Positions 1 to 7,429 are shown, numbered from the stretch's first letter. The stretch: DNA of 11,424 bases from Thermoplasmata archaeon (GCA_021793855.1 JAJYRY010000025.1:1-11424), one strand, 5' to 3'. Program-made: numbers and translations. The notes: generated from the letters alone by a model not told the origin.

Positions 1-878
1 CCCTTGAGAAGTCCATCATAGATGCGAGACTTCAGAAACCAATCTATCCCACGTTCGTCGAGAATTACGCGGGATGTCATTTCAAGGGGTTTGTGAATGG
101 CCTTCTGGGAGTGGACGAGGTTGACCCACCGAGGGAATTCCTGGACCCTAGAACAACGGGGTCCATGACCCACAAGATTCTTGAAAGGTATTATTCAACC
201 GATATATCGCCTTCAGACTTCGGGAAACTTGCTGATTCCTACGTGAAGGGAGAAATTAGCAGGGAGAAATTTGAGTCAAGGATCGAGGCTCTCAAGTTTT
301 ACAGGGACAAGTACATAGCTAATGGCAAACTGGTTAAATTTTTCGTCATGGATGTAAATCATGCACTTGAACTTGGAAGGAAGACTATACAGAAGGAATT
401 CCATTTTCCAACCAGTGACCAGCAGGTCTTTTATGAAGTAGGGGGAAACAAGATAAGGATAGGGGGGTATGTCGACAGGGTTGACGAAGAAGGGGATGCA
501 CTTTGCATAATAGACTACAAGAGCTCGCTCTATGGATATCCAAAGAATGACCTATGCGACGAAAGGCACGGGAAGGTTCAGCTCTTCTTTTATAAACTCG
601 GCGTTGAGAGTATATTGGGAAAGAAGGTCAGGGCTGCAGCATACGTTTCGTTCAGGGACATAAGTGAAGGATTCAACACTGCAGGCTTCTTCAATGCGAT
701 ACCAAACGAGGAGGCCCAGCTCAGGAAGTGCAGGGAAATTGTAGATCCCGTGTTGGAGAGTTTCCTGAGCGGGGATGTGGATCCAGTTGTGAAGGAGGGG
801 GATAGTCTCTGGAAATGTGAAAATGAACTTTTCTGCCCTCTTCTGGGCGTCTGCAGAGTCCAGGAAAGGAGATGGTAA
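1..878 (+). CDS. PD-(D/E)XK nuclease, AddB/RecB-like with Fe-S cysteines (5' partial)
   Basis: The reading frame is open from base 3, so the gene begins upstream of the window; the GTG at 93 is internal, because conserved sequence precedes it. The visible part is the C-terminal nuclease domain. A Cys codon at 75-77 sits in an NYAGCHFKGF context, matching the first cluster cysteine of AddB/Cas4-type nucleases, and three more lie near the C-terminus (codons 816, 834, 852; C-x5-C-x5-C), a typical 4Fe-4S arrangement. The catalytic elements follow in family order: a GSMTHKILE motif with His at 171-173, Asp in GGYVDRVD (474-476), and an IIDYKSS core with Asp 513 and Lys 519. It probably cuts single strands generated by the helicase encoded immediately downstream. 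Whether an inactive helicase-like region precedes it, as in AddB, cannot be seen. The nuclease fold is well supported; the subfamily name is an inference. Confidence 0.85.
   Translation, partial: LEKSIIDARLQKPIYPTFVENYAGCHFKGFVNGLLGVDEVDPPREFLDPRTTGSMTHKILERYYSTDISPSDFGKLADSYVKGEISREKFESRIEALKFYRDKYIANGKLVKFFVMDVNHALELGRKTIQKEFHFPTSDQQVFYEVGGNKIRIGGYVDRVDEEGDALCIIDYKSSLYGYPKNDLCDERHGKVQLFFYKLGVESILGKKVRAAAYVSFRDISEGFNTAGFFNAIPNEEAQLRKCREIVDPVLESFLSGDVDPVVKEGDSLWKCENELFCPLLGVCRVQERRW
868..871 (+). promoter_or_regulatory. Ribosome binding site setting the helicase start
   Basis: GGAG lies 8 nt before the GTG at 880, inside the last codons of the nuclease gene. It supports the GTG start and translational coupling of the two subunits. 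An ATG at 878-880 overlaps the nuclease stop codon but is out of frame with the helicase. Confidence 0.6.
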
Positions 879-879
879 T

Positions 880-3219
880 GTGAGCGGAGATTTCGTAACT
901 GCGGTTCCTGGATCCGGCAAGACTGAAACACTAATAAACAAGTGTTACGAGCTAATGCAGGAACAGGGTCCGGAAAAAGTCGTAGCTATTACGTTCACCG
1001 AGAGAGCATCCGAAGAGCTAATAGAGAGGTTGAAGAAGAAGGCCCTCAAGGACGGACAAATTGACCTGATAAGGCAACTGCCGACTTCTAACGTAGGAAC
1101 AATACACAGTTTCTGCTCAAAAATAGTAAGAAAATACGGGATGGAAATTGGGATACCTTGGTATTTCCGTGTCATGGATGACTTGGAATCGTTCAATCTA
1201 TTGGAGAAGAGCGTAAGGAATTTTATCATAAGGACAAGAAATGAGAGGAAAATAACAGAAGAAGGGTTAATCCTGAACAGGATACTTGAGGAGTTCGGGA
1301 CAGACATAGAGCAGGTCATAAAAGACTGCTCTGGAATCATGGAGGCTTCAAAAGGATATCTTGATTACATGATTTTTACCAACAACTCTTTCTTCACAAA
1401 TTATGCTAAAGAAGCTTATGACGATCAGGTGATGAAGGAGGTTTCATCGAGACTGCGGATATCTATGCTTCCTGATCTTCTGTCCCTACTATCCTTCTTC
1501 GTAATTGAATATCAGAGTGTCAAACAGAGGTCAAGGCTGATGGATTTCGACGATCTGCTACTGTACACACTTAGGATAATGGATTCAAAGGGTGAGGAGA
1601 TAGCAGGAAAGTTCAGGTACATTCTTGTGGACGAATTCCAGGATACTGACGAGCTACAGATTGCAATCTTCGAGAAATTCCTGGAACACGGGGCCTCATT
1701 TTTCGTAGTAGGTGACCTCAATCAAAGCATCTACTCGTTCAGGGGAGCTCATCCCGGTGCGCAAAGAAGATTCTCCGACCGGATTTCAAACCAGATATCC
1801 TTGAAGACCAATAGGAGGAGCGGAAGGAACTTAATCGCATTCTTCAACCGTTTCTTCCCTCACATAATGGAGTATGAGGAGATGGATGGCGTCTCAGATC
1901 ACGACGGAGGCGCATTCTGTTATATTGAAGAAGACAAGATTCAAGCAGTTGCAGAGATAATAAAGAAAAAAATCAGGGAGGGTGAGTTGCCTGGAAGAAT
2001 TGCTGTCCTAAGTAGGACTTCAACAGATTTCTTCAACCTGAAAAGGTACCTGAATAGGCAGGGCATAGATTGTGTACTGGTATCAGGTGAATCAATCCTG
2101 AAGTCGCAGGAGGGGCTCGACATCAGGTCGATCGTTCGTTATCTTGCCGATCCAGGTGATCAGGTTGCTCAGGTATCCCTTCTGTTCTCCCCTTTGTTTA
2201 ACATGAATGCTTCCGAAGTAGCCACTTCTAAGGATAGCCTGGGAGAGATTCTGGAAGGTAAACTGGGAAGGTACAGAGAAGAGCTGAAGCACGAAAGGCT
2301 AGATTTCATCCTGAACAAGATACTGCTAAATGAGGGGTACGTATCTGGATTACTTGGAGCTCCTGAAGGCATGGAACGAACGAGCAGGCTTAGCAGGATC
2401 ATGGAATTGGTATCCTCCCATATCACGGAGTACGGCGGCGATCCATACCTAGTCTCAGAGTGGCTGCAGAATGCTGCCGAAAGTAAGGAAAGCGGACCAG
2501 TTGAAGACCTTCTGGAGGACATGTCACGCGTAAAAATAATGACTATACATCAGTCAAAAGGACTGGAGTTCAATACGGTAATAATTTATGACCTAAGACC
2601 TGGGCTGGACAGGGAGAAATACTATTCGGACGAGTATTCAGGAATAGTTGCTAAAAGGGACAAGGATTTCATAAATTCTCCAAGCAGGAAGATCATTGGA
2701 AAGAGCGAGAAACACAATTTCTCCTTGAATGAGGAATCAAGGATATTGTATGTTGCGTTCACGAGGGCTAAGTATGAGTTGCACGTTATACTCTCCGAGA
2801 AGGAACTAAAAGATGAAAAGGCTGCAAGGAAGTCAGACGACTTGGTGAGCCTCTTTCAGAAGACTCTTGGGCTGTGGAGGGAAAGCGGGATCAAGGAGCG
2901 AAACGAAGCCATTGAGAGAATGTGTATGAACCCTTCAAAGGTCACTATAACAGGTCCTATAGAGCGAAAGAAACTTGAACAGAATCCCGCGGGCATAAGG
3001 AGGCTTGCAGGGGGGCAGATCACTCTTCAGAGAGATGATGACAATGAAGAAGCAATCAGACAATTCCTGAAGGAAAAGGGAGACAGGATAAAAGAATTCA
3101 GGATATCTTCAATGGGTTCAAGGGTCACTACTTCAGAACAAGGCATAAGAATCTATGAGGACAAGCCCGTTCCCAATAACTATTTCGTAAGTGATGGAAA
3201 GATTAGCTACATACTTTAG
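880..3219 (+). CDS. UvrD/AddA-type superfamily 1 DNA helicase
   Basis: A 779-residue ATP-dependent DNA helicase with nearly all SF1A motifs: Walker A AVPGSGKT (8-15), Ia TFTERASEEL (from 38), Ib TIHSFC (from 74), Walker B VDEFQDT (250-256), III GDLNQSIYSFRGA (from 278), IV NRRS (about 311), V TIHQSKGLEF (from 555) and VI LYVAFTRAK (623-631). The chosen start is GTG at 880: it lies one base after the nuclease stop, with a GGAG ribosome binding site at 868-871, whereas the upstream in-frame ATG at 817 would overlap the nuclease C-terminus including its Fe-S cysteines. With this start the protein begins almost at Walker A, leaving no room for the usual Q motif. The roughly 150 residues after motif VI show no nuclease motifs, unlike AddA or RecB, so nuclease activity presumably comes from the upstream partner. 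The likely role is processing of DNA ends; the exact complex is inferred. Confidence 0.9.
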   Translation: MSGDFVTAVPGSGKTETLINKCYELMQEQGPEKVVAITFTERASEELIERLKKKALKDGQIDLIRQLPTSNVGTIHSFCSKIVRKYGMEIGIPWYFRVMDDLESFNLLEKSVRNFIIRTRNERKITEEGLILNRILEEFGTDIEQVIKDCSGIMEASKGYLDYMIFTNNSFFTNYAKEAYDDQVMKEVSSRLRISMLPDLLSLLSFFVIEYQSVKQRSRLMDFDDLLLYTLRIMDSKGEEIAGKFRYILVDEFQDTDELQIAIFEKFLEHGASFFVVGDLNQSIYSFRGAHPGAQRRFSDRISNQISLKTNRRSGRNLIAFFNRFFPHIMEYEEMDGVSDHDGGAFCYIEEDKIQAVAEIIKKKIREGELPGRIAVLSRTSTDFFNLKRYLNRQGIDCVLVSGESILKSQEGLDIRSIVRYLADPGDQVAQVSLLFSPLFNMNASEVATSKDSLGEILEGKLGRYREELKHERLDFILNKILLNEGYVSGLLGAPEGMERTSRLSRIMELVSSHITEYGGDPYLVSEWLQNAAESKESGPVEDLLEDMSRVKIMTIHQSKGLEFNTVIIYDLRPGLDREKYYSDEYSGIVAKRDKDFINSPSRKIIGKSEKHNFSLNEESRILYVAFTRAKYELHVILSEKELKDEKAARKSDDLVSLFQKTLGLWRESGIKERNEAIERMCMNPSKVTITGPIERKKLEQNPAGIRRLAGGQITLQRDDDNEEAIRQFLKEKGDRIKEFRISSMGSRVTTSEQGIRIYEDKPVPNNYFVSDGKISYIL

Positions 3220-3320
3220 ATTGCATTAGGTTGCTTGGAATTCGTATCGAGTTTGTGTAACTAAAGTGGCTATATACATTGTTTCTTAAATTGGGAAGGG
3301 GACGAAAATTCTTTGAGAGA

Positions 3321-3338
3321 TATTTTATATTTTTATAG
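3321..3338 (+). promoter_or_regulatory. Box A promoter of tRNA-Glu
   Basis: An A/T-only stretch, including TTTTATAT at 3323-3330, is centred about 24-26 nt upstream of the tRNA 5' end. This is the expected position for archaeal TBP binding. Confidence 0.5.
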
Positions 3339-3349
3339 AATTAGGCTTA

Positions 3350-3424
3350 GCTCCGGTGGTGTAGACCGGCCAAGCATATGGGGCTCTCAATCCCACGACC
3401 CGGGTCCAAATCCCGGCCGGAGCA
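3350..3424 (+). tRNA. tRNA-Glu (anticodon CTC)
   Basis: A full cloverleaf can be drawn. The acceptor stem is GCTCCGG (3350-3356) with CCGGAGC (3417-3423), with discriminator A3424 and no encoded CCA. The D stem is GTGT/GCAT and the loop keeps A14, G15 and G18-G19. The anticodon stem TGGGG/TCCCA closes on a G-T wobble and encloses the loop CTCTCAA, giving anticodon CTC at 3386-3388, which reads GAG. The variable loop is 4 nt. The T stem CCGGG/CCCGG encloses the loop TCCAAAT, so position 55 is C where nearly all elongator tRNAs have U (pseudouridine). There is no intron. Identity as Glu rests on the anticodon and on the acceptor and D-arm sequence, which looks like other archaeal tRNA-Glu. Confidence 0.93.
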
Positions 3425-3460
3425 TATTGGTAATAAGCAATTATCATTCAATTTCCACAA

Positions 3461-4120
3461 TCAAGCTCCAGCCGTCGAAAGCATCAATACTACCTGCTCC
3501 TTGAAAATTGTTGTTTCGTAGGTTATAGCTGGTCCATAGAATTGCATTATGAGTAAGTAATTCTTGTCCTGTGCAAAATAGACGTTGATTGGGGTGGATG
3601 AGATGTTCCCTTTCCAGAGTGCATAATGGAAACCATAAAAGTAACCAGTAGAAACCTCTGTTGTCCCTACGTATAGAGAAGTTTCAAGCGTCGAGTATGA
3701 CGAACTTGCCTGAGACGTGCTGTTCATCTCCATTATCAATGTGGAAACGGCAATGATTGCTGAGGTGTTTATGGATTTGTTGGTCTGTAGGGGAAAATAG
3801 ATCCAGGCTTCTGCATAGAGCAATCCTCTTGAAGAGAATTTTGGAGGCAGTGAAAATGATAGATTTGATGTGTAATTGGTCCCTATGAACTGTATCCCGT
3901 AAGTCCTTGTAAAGTCGGAGGTTGGCAGAAATGCGAAGGAAGGCTGCAGTCCTCCTTGATAGGGGGAAAATGTGTAATAATAGTGGACAACGACAATAAT
4001 ACCTACAGACGCCAAGACAACCACAATCGCAATAACCGTTGCTAACTTAAGGCGGTACCCTTTGGGTGGCTGGGACGGCAGCTGGGGGTCTATTTGATAA
4101 CGTGAGGGGGGGTGGGGCAC
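3461..4120 (-). CDS. Sequon-rich single-pass membrane/surface protein, function unknown
   Basis: A 219-residue protein that I do not recognise. It has a short proline-rich N-terminal tail (1-24), one strongly hydrophobic helix (about 25-48, from LATVIAIVVV) followed by three tyrosines, then a roughly 170-residue domain rich in Ser, Thr, Tyr and Asn with no cysteine. Basic residues sit just before the helix, suggesting the N-terminus is cytoplasmic and the rest outside. Six N-x-S/T sequons (N82, N86, N114, N118, N133, N172) all fall in the predicted external part, as expected for a glycosylated archaeal surface protein. The start is GTG at 4118-4120; a box A about 25 nt upstream makes a leaderless mRNA plausible. 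The gene runs toward the tRNA, ending 36 bp from it. It could be a pilin-like or substrate-binding-like protein, but nothing seen decides this. Confidence 0.75.
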   Translation of the reverse strand: MPHPPSRYQIDPQLPSQPPKGYRLKLATVIAIVVVLASVGIIVVVHYYYTFSPYQGGLQPSFAFLPTSDFTRTYGIQFIGTNYTSNLSFSLPPKFSSRGLLYAEAWIYFPLQTNKSINTSAIIAVSTLIMEMNSTSQASSSYSTLETSLYVGTTEVSTGYFYGFHYALWKGNISSTPINVYFAQDKNYLLIMQFYGPAITYETTIFKEQVVLMLSTAGA

Positions 4121-4139
4121 AGATTTTTATAAGAAATGA

Positions 4140-4150
4140 ATTTAAAAGAT
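4140..4150 (-). promoter_or_regulatory. Box A promoter of the surface protein gene
   Basis: On the minus strand ATCTTTTAAAT is centred about 25 nt upstream of the GTG at 4120, the spacing expected for a leaderless transcript. A second TATA-like run (TTATAAAAAT, about 4124-4133) is too close to the start codon to position transcription for this start. Confidence 0.45.
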
Positions 4151-4499
4151 TTTCCAAGCTAACCGAAATAATCCCTTTTTCAGGCAATTAAGTTTTTACA
4201 AATGGAATTTGATCAATAGGCCCATAATGCACGTCAATAATAACTGCTTCTATCTCGGGCATATTAACTAAATATCTCTTTCATTGAGATTGATTATTTG
4301 CGGCATTAAACTCTCAAGGTCGTTGACACTTGCCTTAAGTTACTGAATATGTAACTGGTGTTCTAGATTTCCAGACGAAAGAGACCAACGCACAGGTACT
4401 CCTCCTTTGACAATGGGAAATGAACGAATCTAAAGACCTAAAGGTAATAGTAATAGGAGAGCCGTTGTTCTCCAGCTTGATAGAGTCCTTCAGTTTGGT
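4151..4499. other. Gene-poor gap with no assigned function
   Basis: About 350 bp between the promoter of the surface protein and the 3' end of the DUF1059 gene. No credible conserved coding region or RNA gene was found. It holds a small inverted repeat AGTTAC/GTAACT (4338-4343 and 4351-4356) with a 7-nt loop and an isolated 27-codon reading frame (4420-4503) that resembles nothing I know. Confidence 0.5.
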
Positions 4500-4685
4500 T
4501 TAGAAGAAGCTCTTCTTTATAGCGCTTTCGACCTTTTTTGCGACGTCTGGTGGTATCTCATTCATATTGTGAGCAGTCTTGGCGTGATTGACTATCAGTG
4601 GCATCAACTCTTCCTTAGTTGAAGCTTTAGTCTCGAAGCCACAGTTCATGCCAATGTCTGCACACTTAAAACTGTACTTTGCCAT
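4500..4685 (-). CDS. DUF1059 family small putative metal-binding protein
   Basis: A 61-residue protein that matches the DUF1059 pattern over its full length: a MAKYSFKCADIGMNCGF start, an acidic TKEELM segment, then paired histidines. Cys8 and Cys15 plus His34 and His39 form a C-x6-C ... H-x4-H set, suggesting a bound metal such as zinc, although this is inferred from spacing only. The biochemical function of the family is unknown to me. The ATG at 4685 has a box A at the leaderless distance. It is transcribed away from the dCMP deaminase, whose start codon lies about 106 bp off on the other strand. Confidence 0.85.
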   Translation of the reverse strand: MAKYSFKCADIGMNCGFETKASTKEELMPLIVNHAKTAHNMNEIPPDVAKKVESAIKKSFF

Positions 4686-4705
4686 ATAAATATAACTTAA
4701 TTCCT

Positions 4706-4714
4706 CATATATAC
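4706..4714 (-). promoter_or_regulatory. Box A promoter of the DUF1059 gene
   Basis: GTATATATG on the minus strand is centred about 25 nt upstream of the ATG at 4685, consistent with leaderless initiation. Confidence 0.5.
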
Positions 4715-4760
4715 ATTGCTGTTGGCAAAAAGGTAACTATTTTCAGCGGATGCTTCTAAA

Positions 4761-4770
4761 TACTTTTTAA
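4761..4770 (+). promoter_or_regulatory. Box A promoter of the dCMP deaminase gene
   Basis: TACTTTTTAA is centred 26 nt upstream of the ATG at 4792. No ribosome binding site lies before that ATG, so the mRNA is probably leaderless. Confidence 0.5.
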
Positions 4771-4791
4771 CGAGATGCCCATATCAATTCA

Positions 4792-5301
4792 ATGGAAAGA
4801 CCCTCTTGGGATGAATACTTCATGCGAATGGCCTTCATGGCAGCCACTAGGTCTAATTGTGTTAGGAGGAAGGTGGGTGCTGTCATCGTTAAGGAGAAGA
4901 GGATAATGGCAACTGGATATAACGGTCCACCCAGAGGCGCACTTCACTGCGATGAGGTGGGTTGTCTAAGGGATAAGCTCAACGTCCCATCTGGAGAAAG
5001 GAGGGAACTTTGCAGAGGTTTGCATGCTGAGCAGAATGCAATCATCCAGGCCGCTTACAATGGAACGGCAATCAATGGAAGCATAATATATGTGACTACT
5101 CATCCCTGTTCTGATTGTACCAAGATGATCATCAATTCTGGCATTAAGGAGATAATATTCTCTGAAGGGTATCCAGATGAGCTGTCTGAGCTCATGCTCA
5201 TAGAGAGTAGTATAGAGACACGCCAATACGATGTATCACAGGATTTCAAGAATCTACTATTCGGGTCAAGCGTTGAACTCATACACAAAATTGATGATTA
5301 G
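4792..5301 (+). CDS. Deoxycytidylate (dCMP) deaminase, ComEB-like
   Basis: A 169-residue zinc-dependent deaminase, the usual length for this family. It converts dCMP to dUMP, which feeds thymidylate synthesis in the cytoplasm. The catalytic motif HAEQNAI gives His78 as zinc ligand and Glu80 as proton shuttle; PCSDC supplies ligands Cys106 and Cys109. The N-terminal RRKVGAVIV and GYNGPPRG segments form the substrate pocket of dCMP deaminases. Additional cysteines at 53, 58 and 74 resemble the second zinc site of the ComEB/T4 type, which favours dCMP over cytidine or tRNA adenosine as substrate. The start is the leaderless ATG. It converges with the aldo/keto reductase gene, 55 bp apart. Allosteric control by dCTP/dTTP is known for some members but cannot be read here. 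Confidence 0.93.
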   Translation: MERPSWDEYFMRMAFMAATRSNCVRRKVGAVIVKEKRIMATGYNGPPRGALHCDEVGCLRDKLNVPSGERRELCRGLHAEQNAIIQAAYNGTAINGSIIYVTTHPCSDCTKMIINSGIKEIIFSEGYPDELSELMLIESSIETRQYDVSQDFKNLLFGSSVELIHKIDD

Positions 5302-5356
5302 GTAGAAAGCTCCCTATCTTCGAACAACGGGAATGCAAAGTCACAGAAGATCGAAT

Positions 5357-6289
5357 CTAGAAAGTGTCCAGCTTATCCTTAATCTCCTGATACTTGTCCT
5401 CGATCCTCTTAATCTGTTCCTGACTCAGTCTCCATCCGTTTGACTGGAGGTTGATTGTTGCCTGGTCCCTATTTTTTGCACCTGGGATCGGTATAACATT
5501 ATCCCTTGATATTAGCCAGTTAAGCGCCAGTTGCACCACAGAATGTCCTGTCTCCAACGATATGTCCTTCAACACAGAGAGGAATGAGGCTATCATTCTG
5601 ATGTTCGGTTCCGTGAAGAGTTTATTGCTCTTTCTGACGTCGCTCGCCTCTAGGTTTGCGTGGTCATACTTGAATGTGAGGAGTCCCTGTGCTAGCGGTG
5701 AATAGGCGATTACGCTTATCTTCTCCTTTGTTAGGTAGGGGAGCATTTCCTCCTCAATCTCTCTCTGCAGGATGTTATACCTTACCTGGTTGGACACTAT
5801 GTCCATGTTTGAAAGGTACGACCTGGCTTCTTCTATCTGGCAAACACTGAAGTTGGAAAGTCCGATATACCTAATCTTCCCATTGTTTGCCATTCTTTCC
5901 AGTGTCTTCATCGTTTCCTTGAGGGACGTGTAGATGTCTGGCCAGTGCAGTTGATAGAGGTCAATGTAATTTGTGTTGAGCCTCTTTAGGCTTCCCTCCA
6001 ATGCTCTCTCAAGGTATTCCGGTTTCAAATGATTGCCCGAGGCCTTCGTTGCTATAACTATGTCGTCCCTGTTATCTTTAATGACTTCCCCTATGACTGA
6101 TTCAGAATGGCCATCTCCATAAACTTCAGCAGTATCGATGAAATTCAGGCCCATTTCAATTGAGGTCAAAATTGCGCTTTTTACATCAGAATCTACGATT
6201 TTGCCCCATCCCTTGGCTCCTGCTTGCCAGGCTCCGAGGCCGATTACAGATACCTTTAGGTCGGATTTCCCTAGATTCCTATACTCCAT
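5357..6289 (-). CDS. Aldo/keto reductase
   Basis: A 310-residue NAD(P)H-dependent oxidoreductase with a TIM-barrel fold; the length is normal for the family. The catalytic tetrad is complete: Asp52 and Tyr57 in FIDTAEVYG, Lys82 in ATKASG and His115 in QLHWPD. The N-terminal YRNLGKSDLKVSVIGLGAW and the internal YIGLSNFSV are typical of the broad YajO/Tas-like group of AKRs, and the C-terminal IPIPGAKN segment binds the cofactor phosphate. The substrate (aldehyde, ketone or sugar) cannot be deduced. The ATG at 6289 is 55 bp from the divergent start of the Orc1/Cdc6-like gene, with a shared A/T-rich promoter core between them. Confidence 0.92.
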   Translation of the reverse strand: MEYRNLGKSDLKVSVIGLGAWQAGAKGWGKIVDSDVKSAILTSIEMGLNFIDTAEVYGDGHSESVIGEVIKDNRDDIVIATKASGNHLKPEYLERALEGSLKRLNTNYIDLYQLHWPDIYTSLKETMKTLERMANNGKIRYIGLSNFSVCQIEEARSYLSNMDIVSNQVRYNILQREIEEEMLPYLTKEKISVIAYSPLAQGLLTFKYDHANLEASDVRKSNKLFTEPNIRMIASFLSVLKDISLETGHSVVQLALNWLISRDNVIPIPGAKNRDQATINLQSNGWRLSQEQIKRIEDKYQEIKDKLDTF

Positions 6290-6303
6290 GCTTCGACATA
6301 ATA

Positions 6304-6322
6304 GGGTTTATAATTAATTTTC
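6304..6322. promoter_or_regulatory. Shared A/T-rich promoter core, aldo/keto reductase and Orc1-like gene
   Basis: The segment TTTATAATTAATTTT is nearly self-complementary and lies about 25 nt from the reductase ATG (minus strand) and about 30 nt from the ATPase ATG (plus strand). It could serve TBP in both directions. On the plus side an AAGGTGAT Shine-Dalgarno match (6327-6334, 9 nt before ATG 6344) would be transcribed only if initiation uses a TATA-like element further upstream, about 6297-6304. Confidence 0.4.
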
Positions 6323-6343
6323 GTTTAAGGTGATAAATCAGAA

Positions 6344-7429
6344 ATGAAGGTCATTAAAAACTCAGCAATCCTCTCGCAGGATTACATCCCGGAATCTGTA
6401 ATAGGCAGGGAAGAGAAGCTGAAAGAACTTGAGGAACTAATAAGCGGAAGTGATGTATCATCCACATTTGTAGTCCGTGGGAACCCCGGGACGGGGAAGA
6501 CGCTTATTGGAAAAACATTGCTCAAGCAGCTGAAAAGCTTCAGGGGGACGTACGTGAACTGCTACATCAACCAGACTGACAGGTCCATCATATCCACCAT
6601 CTTGGATAACCCTAGCATAAGGCTTCCAGAAATAGGAAATACCAGGGCAGAATCACTTGCCAACATTCTTTTCAGGGAACTTAATGGAAGAAATAATCTC
6701 GTGGTACTTGACGAATCACAGTCTTTAAAGAAAGCGCACGGCCAGATTGTGTATCTTCTTTCCAGAAGCAAGGAACTCGGAGGCCCTGAAATAAAGCTCG
6801 TCCTACTATCTATGGAAGAACCAGAAATGTACCTGGATAGAAGTACCCTTTCAGGAATAGGGAAATACAACAGGATCTCTCTCAAGGAATATGATGCCAA
6901 TGATCTTTACAAGATTATATCATCAAGAGCAAACCTAGGCCTTTACGAAGGCGCGTACACTGATGGCGCAATTTCAAGGATATCAGAACTTGCAGAGGAG
7001 AGCGGAAGTGCAAGGGTCGCGATAGAACTTCTGAGAAACTCTGCATTGTATGCCGAAACGAGAAACGTATTTCTGGATGAGGATTCGGTTCTCCAGGCAT
7101 ACAGGGACTTCTCACCACCTCTTGAAGATAGTTCACTCATAAATCTGGAGGAGGATGAAATCCTTCTACTGAGGTCCCTGCTAGAATCCGTAAATATTGA
7201 GAACGGATTCAAAACATCTGACATCAAGAATCTGGACAAGAATATCTCTGACTCCAAGATGTACAAGTTCCTGAAAACAATAGAGGTTTCTGGACTGGTT
7301 AAGAAGAGCAGGATTGGAAAAGGGTATTCAGGGGGAGTCGAGAACGAATACGTTCTGAGAGTTCCACCAAAGGTACTGCTGAGTAAGCTTAGTTTAATGG
7401 AAAAGGCTGGAAAGTTGTCAGGCGGCTGA
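6344..7429 (+). CDS. Orc1/Cdc6-like AAA+ ATPase, divergent paralogue
   Basis: A 361-residue protein with the layout of archaeal Orc1/Cdc6 initiators: DYIPESVIGREEKLKELEEL at the N-terminus, Walker A GNPGTGKT (46-53), a VNCYIN strand (71-76), Walker B LVVLDE (119-124), a probable arginine-finger region LDRSTLSGI (164-172), the KEYDANDL turn, sensor 2 GSARVAIELLR (221-231) and a C-terminal winged-helix region (about 265-350). Family members bind origin DNA and help load the MCM helicase. Differences are visible: the usual Asp after DE is replaced (DESQSL), and the sensor 1 strand reads LVLLSMEEP without the expected asparagine. This may be a specialised or regulatory paralogue. A second, more canonical Orc1/Cdc6 begins 5 kb downstream. 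The ATG is preceded by an AAGGTGAT Shine-Dalgarno match. Confidence 0.85.
   Translation: MKVIKNSAILSQDYIPESVIGREEKLKELEELISGSDVSSTFVVRGNPGTGKTLIGKTLLKQLKSFRGTYVNCYINQTDRSIISTILDNPSIRLPEIGNTRAESLANILFRELNGRNNLVVLDESQSLKKAHGQIVYLLSRSKELGGPEIKLVLLSMEEPEMYLDRSTLSGIGKYNRISLKEYDANDLYKIISSRANLGLYEGAYTDGAISRISELAEESGSARVAIELLRNSALYAETRNVFLDEDSVLQAYRDFSPPLEDSSLINLEEDEILLLRSLLESVNIENGFKTSDIKNLDKNISDSKMYKFLKTIEVSGLVKKSRIGKGYSGGVENEYVLRVPPKVLLSKLSLMEKAGKLSGG

Noticed and set aside
93..95. GTG at 93 as the start of the nuclease gene
   Set aside because: The frame is open to the window edge and encodes conserved residues upstream, including the first Fe-S cysteine, so the gene starts outside the window.
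817..879. ATG at 817 as the start of the helicase
   Set aside because: It would overlap the cysteine-rich end of the nuclease by 62 bases, adds no helicase motif, and lacks the ribosome binding site that precedes the GTG at 880.
3313..3504. Open frame on the plus strand spanning the tRNA
   Set aside because: It reads through the tRNA gene and the 3' end of the opposite-strand surface protein gene; no protein-like composition.
4368..4386. TTTCCAGACGAAAGAGACC as a third ORB-like element
   Set aside because: It shares the TCCAG-x-CGAAA look of element 2 but has no G tract and is not beside an initiator gene; probably chance.
4420..4503. Isolated 27-codon frame starting at ATG 4420
   Set aside because: No promoter at the right distance, no ribosome binding site, no recognisable family; it ends on the DUF1059 stop region by coincidence.
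5100..5288. Minus-strand open frames under the dCMP deaminase
   Set aside because: They are shadows of a gene with complete catalytic motifs on the plus strand; no independent start signals.
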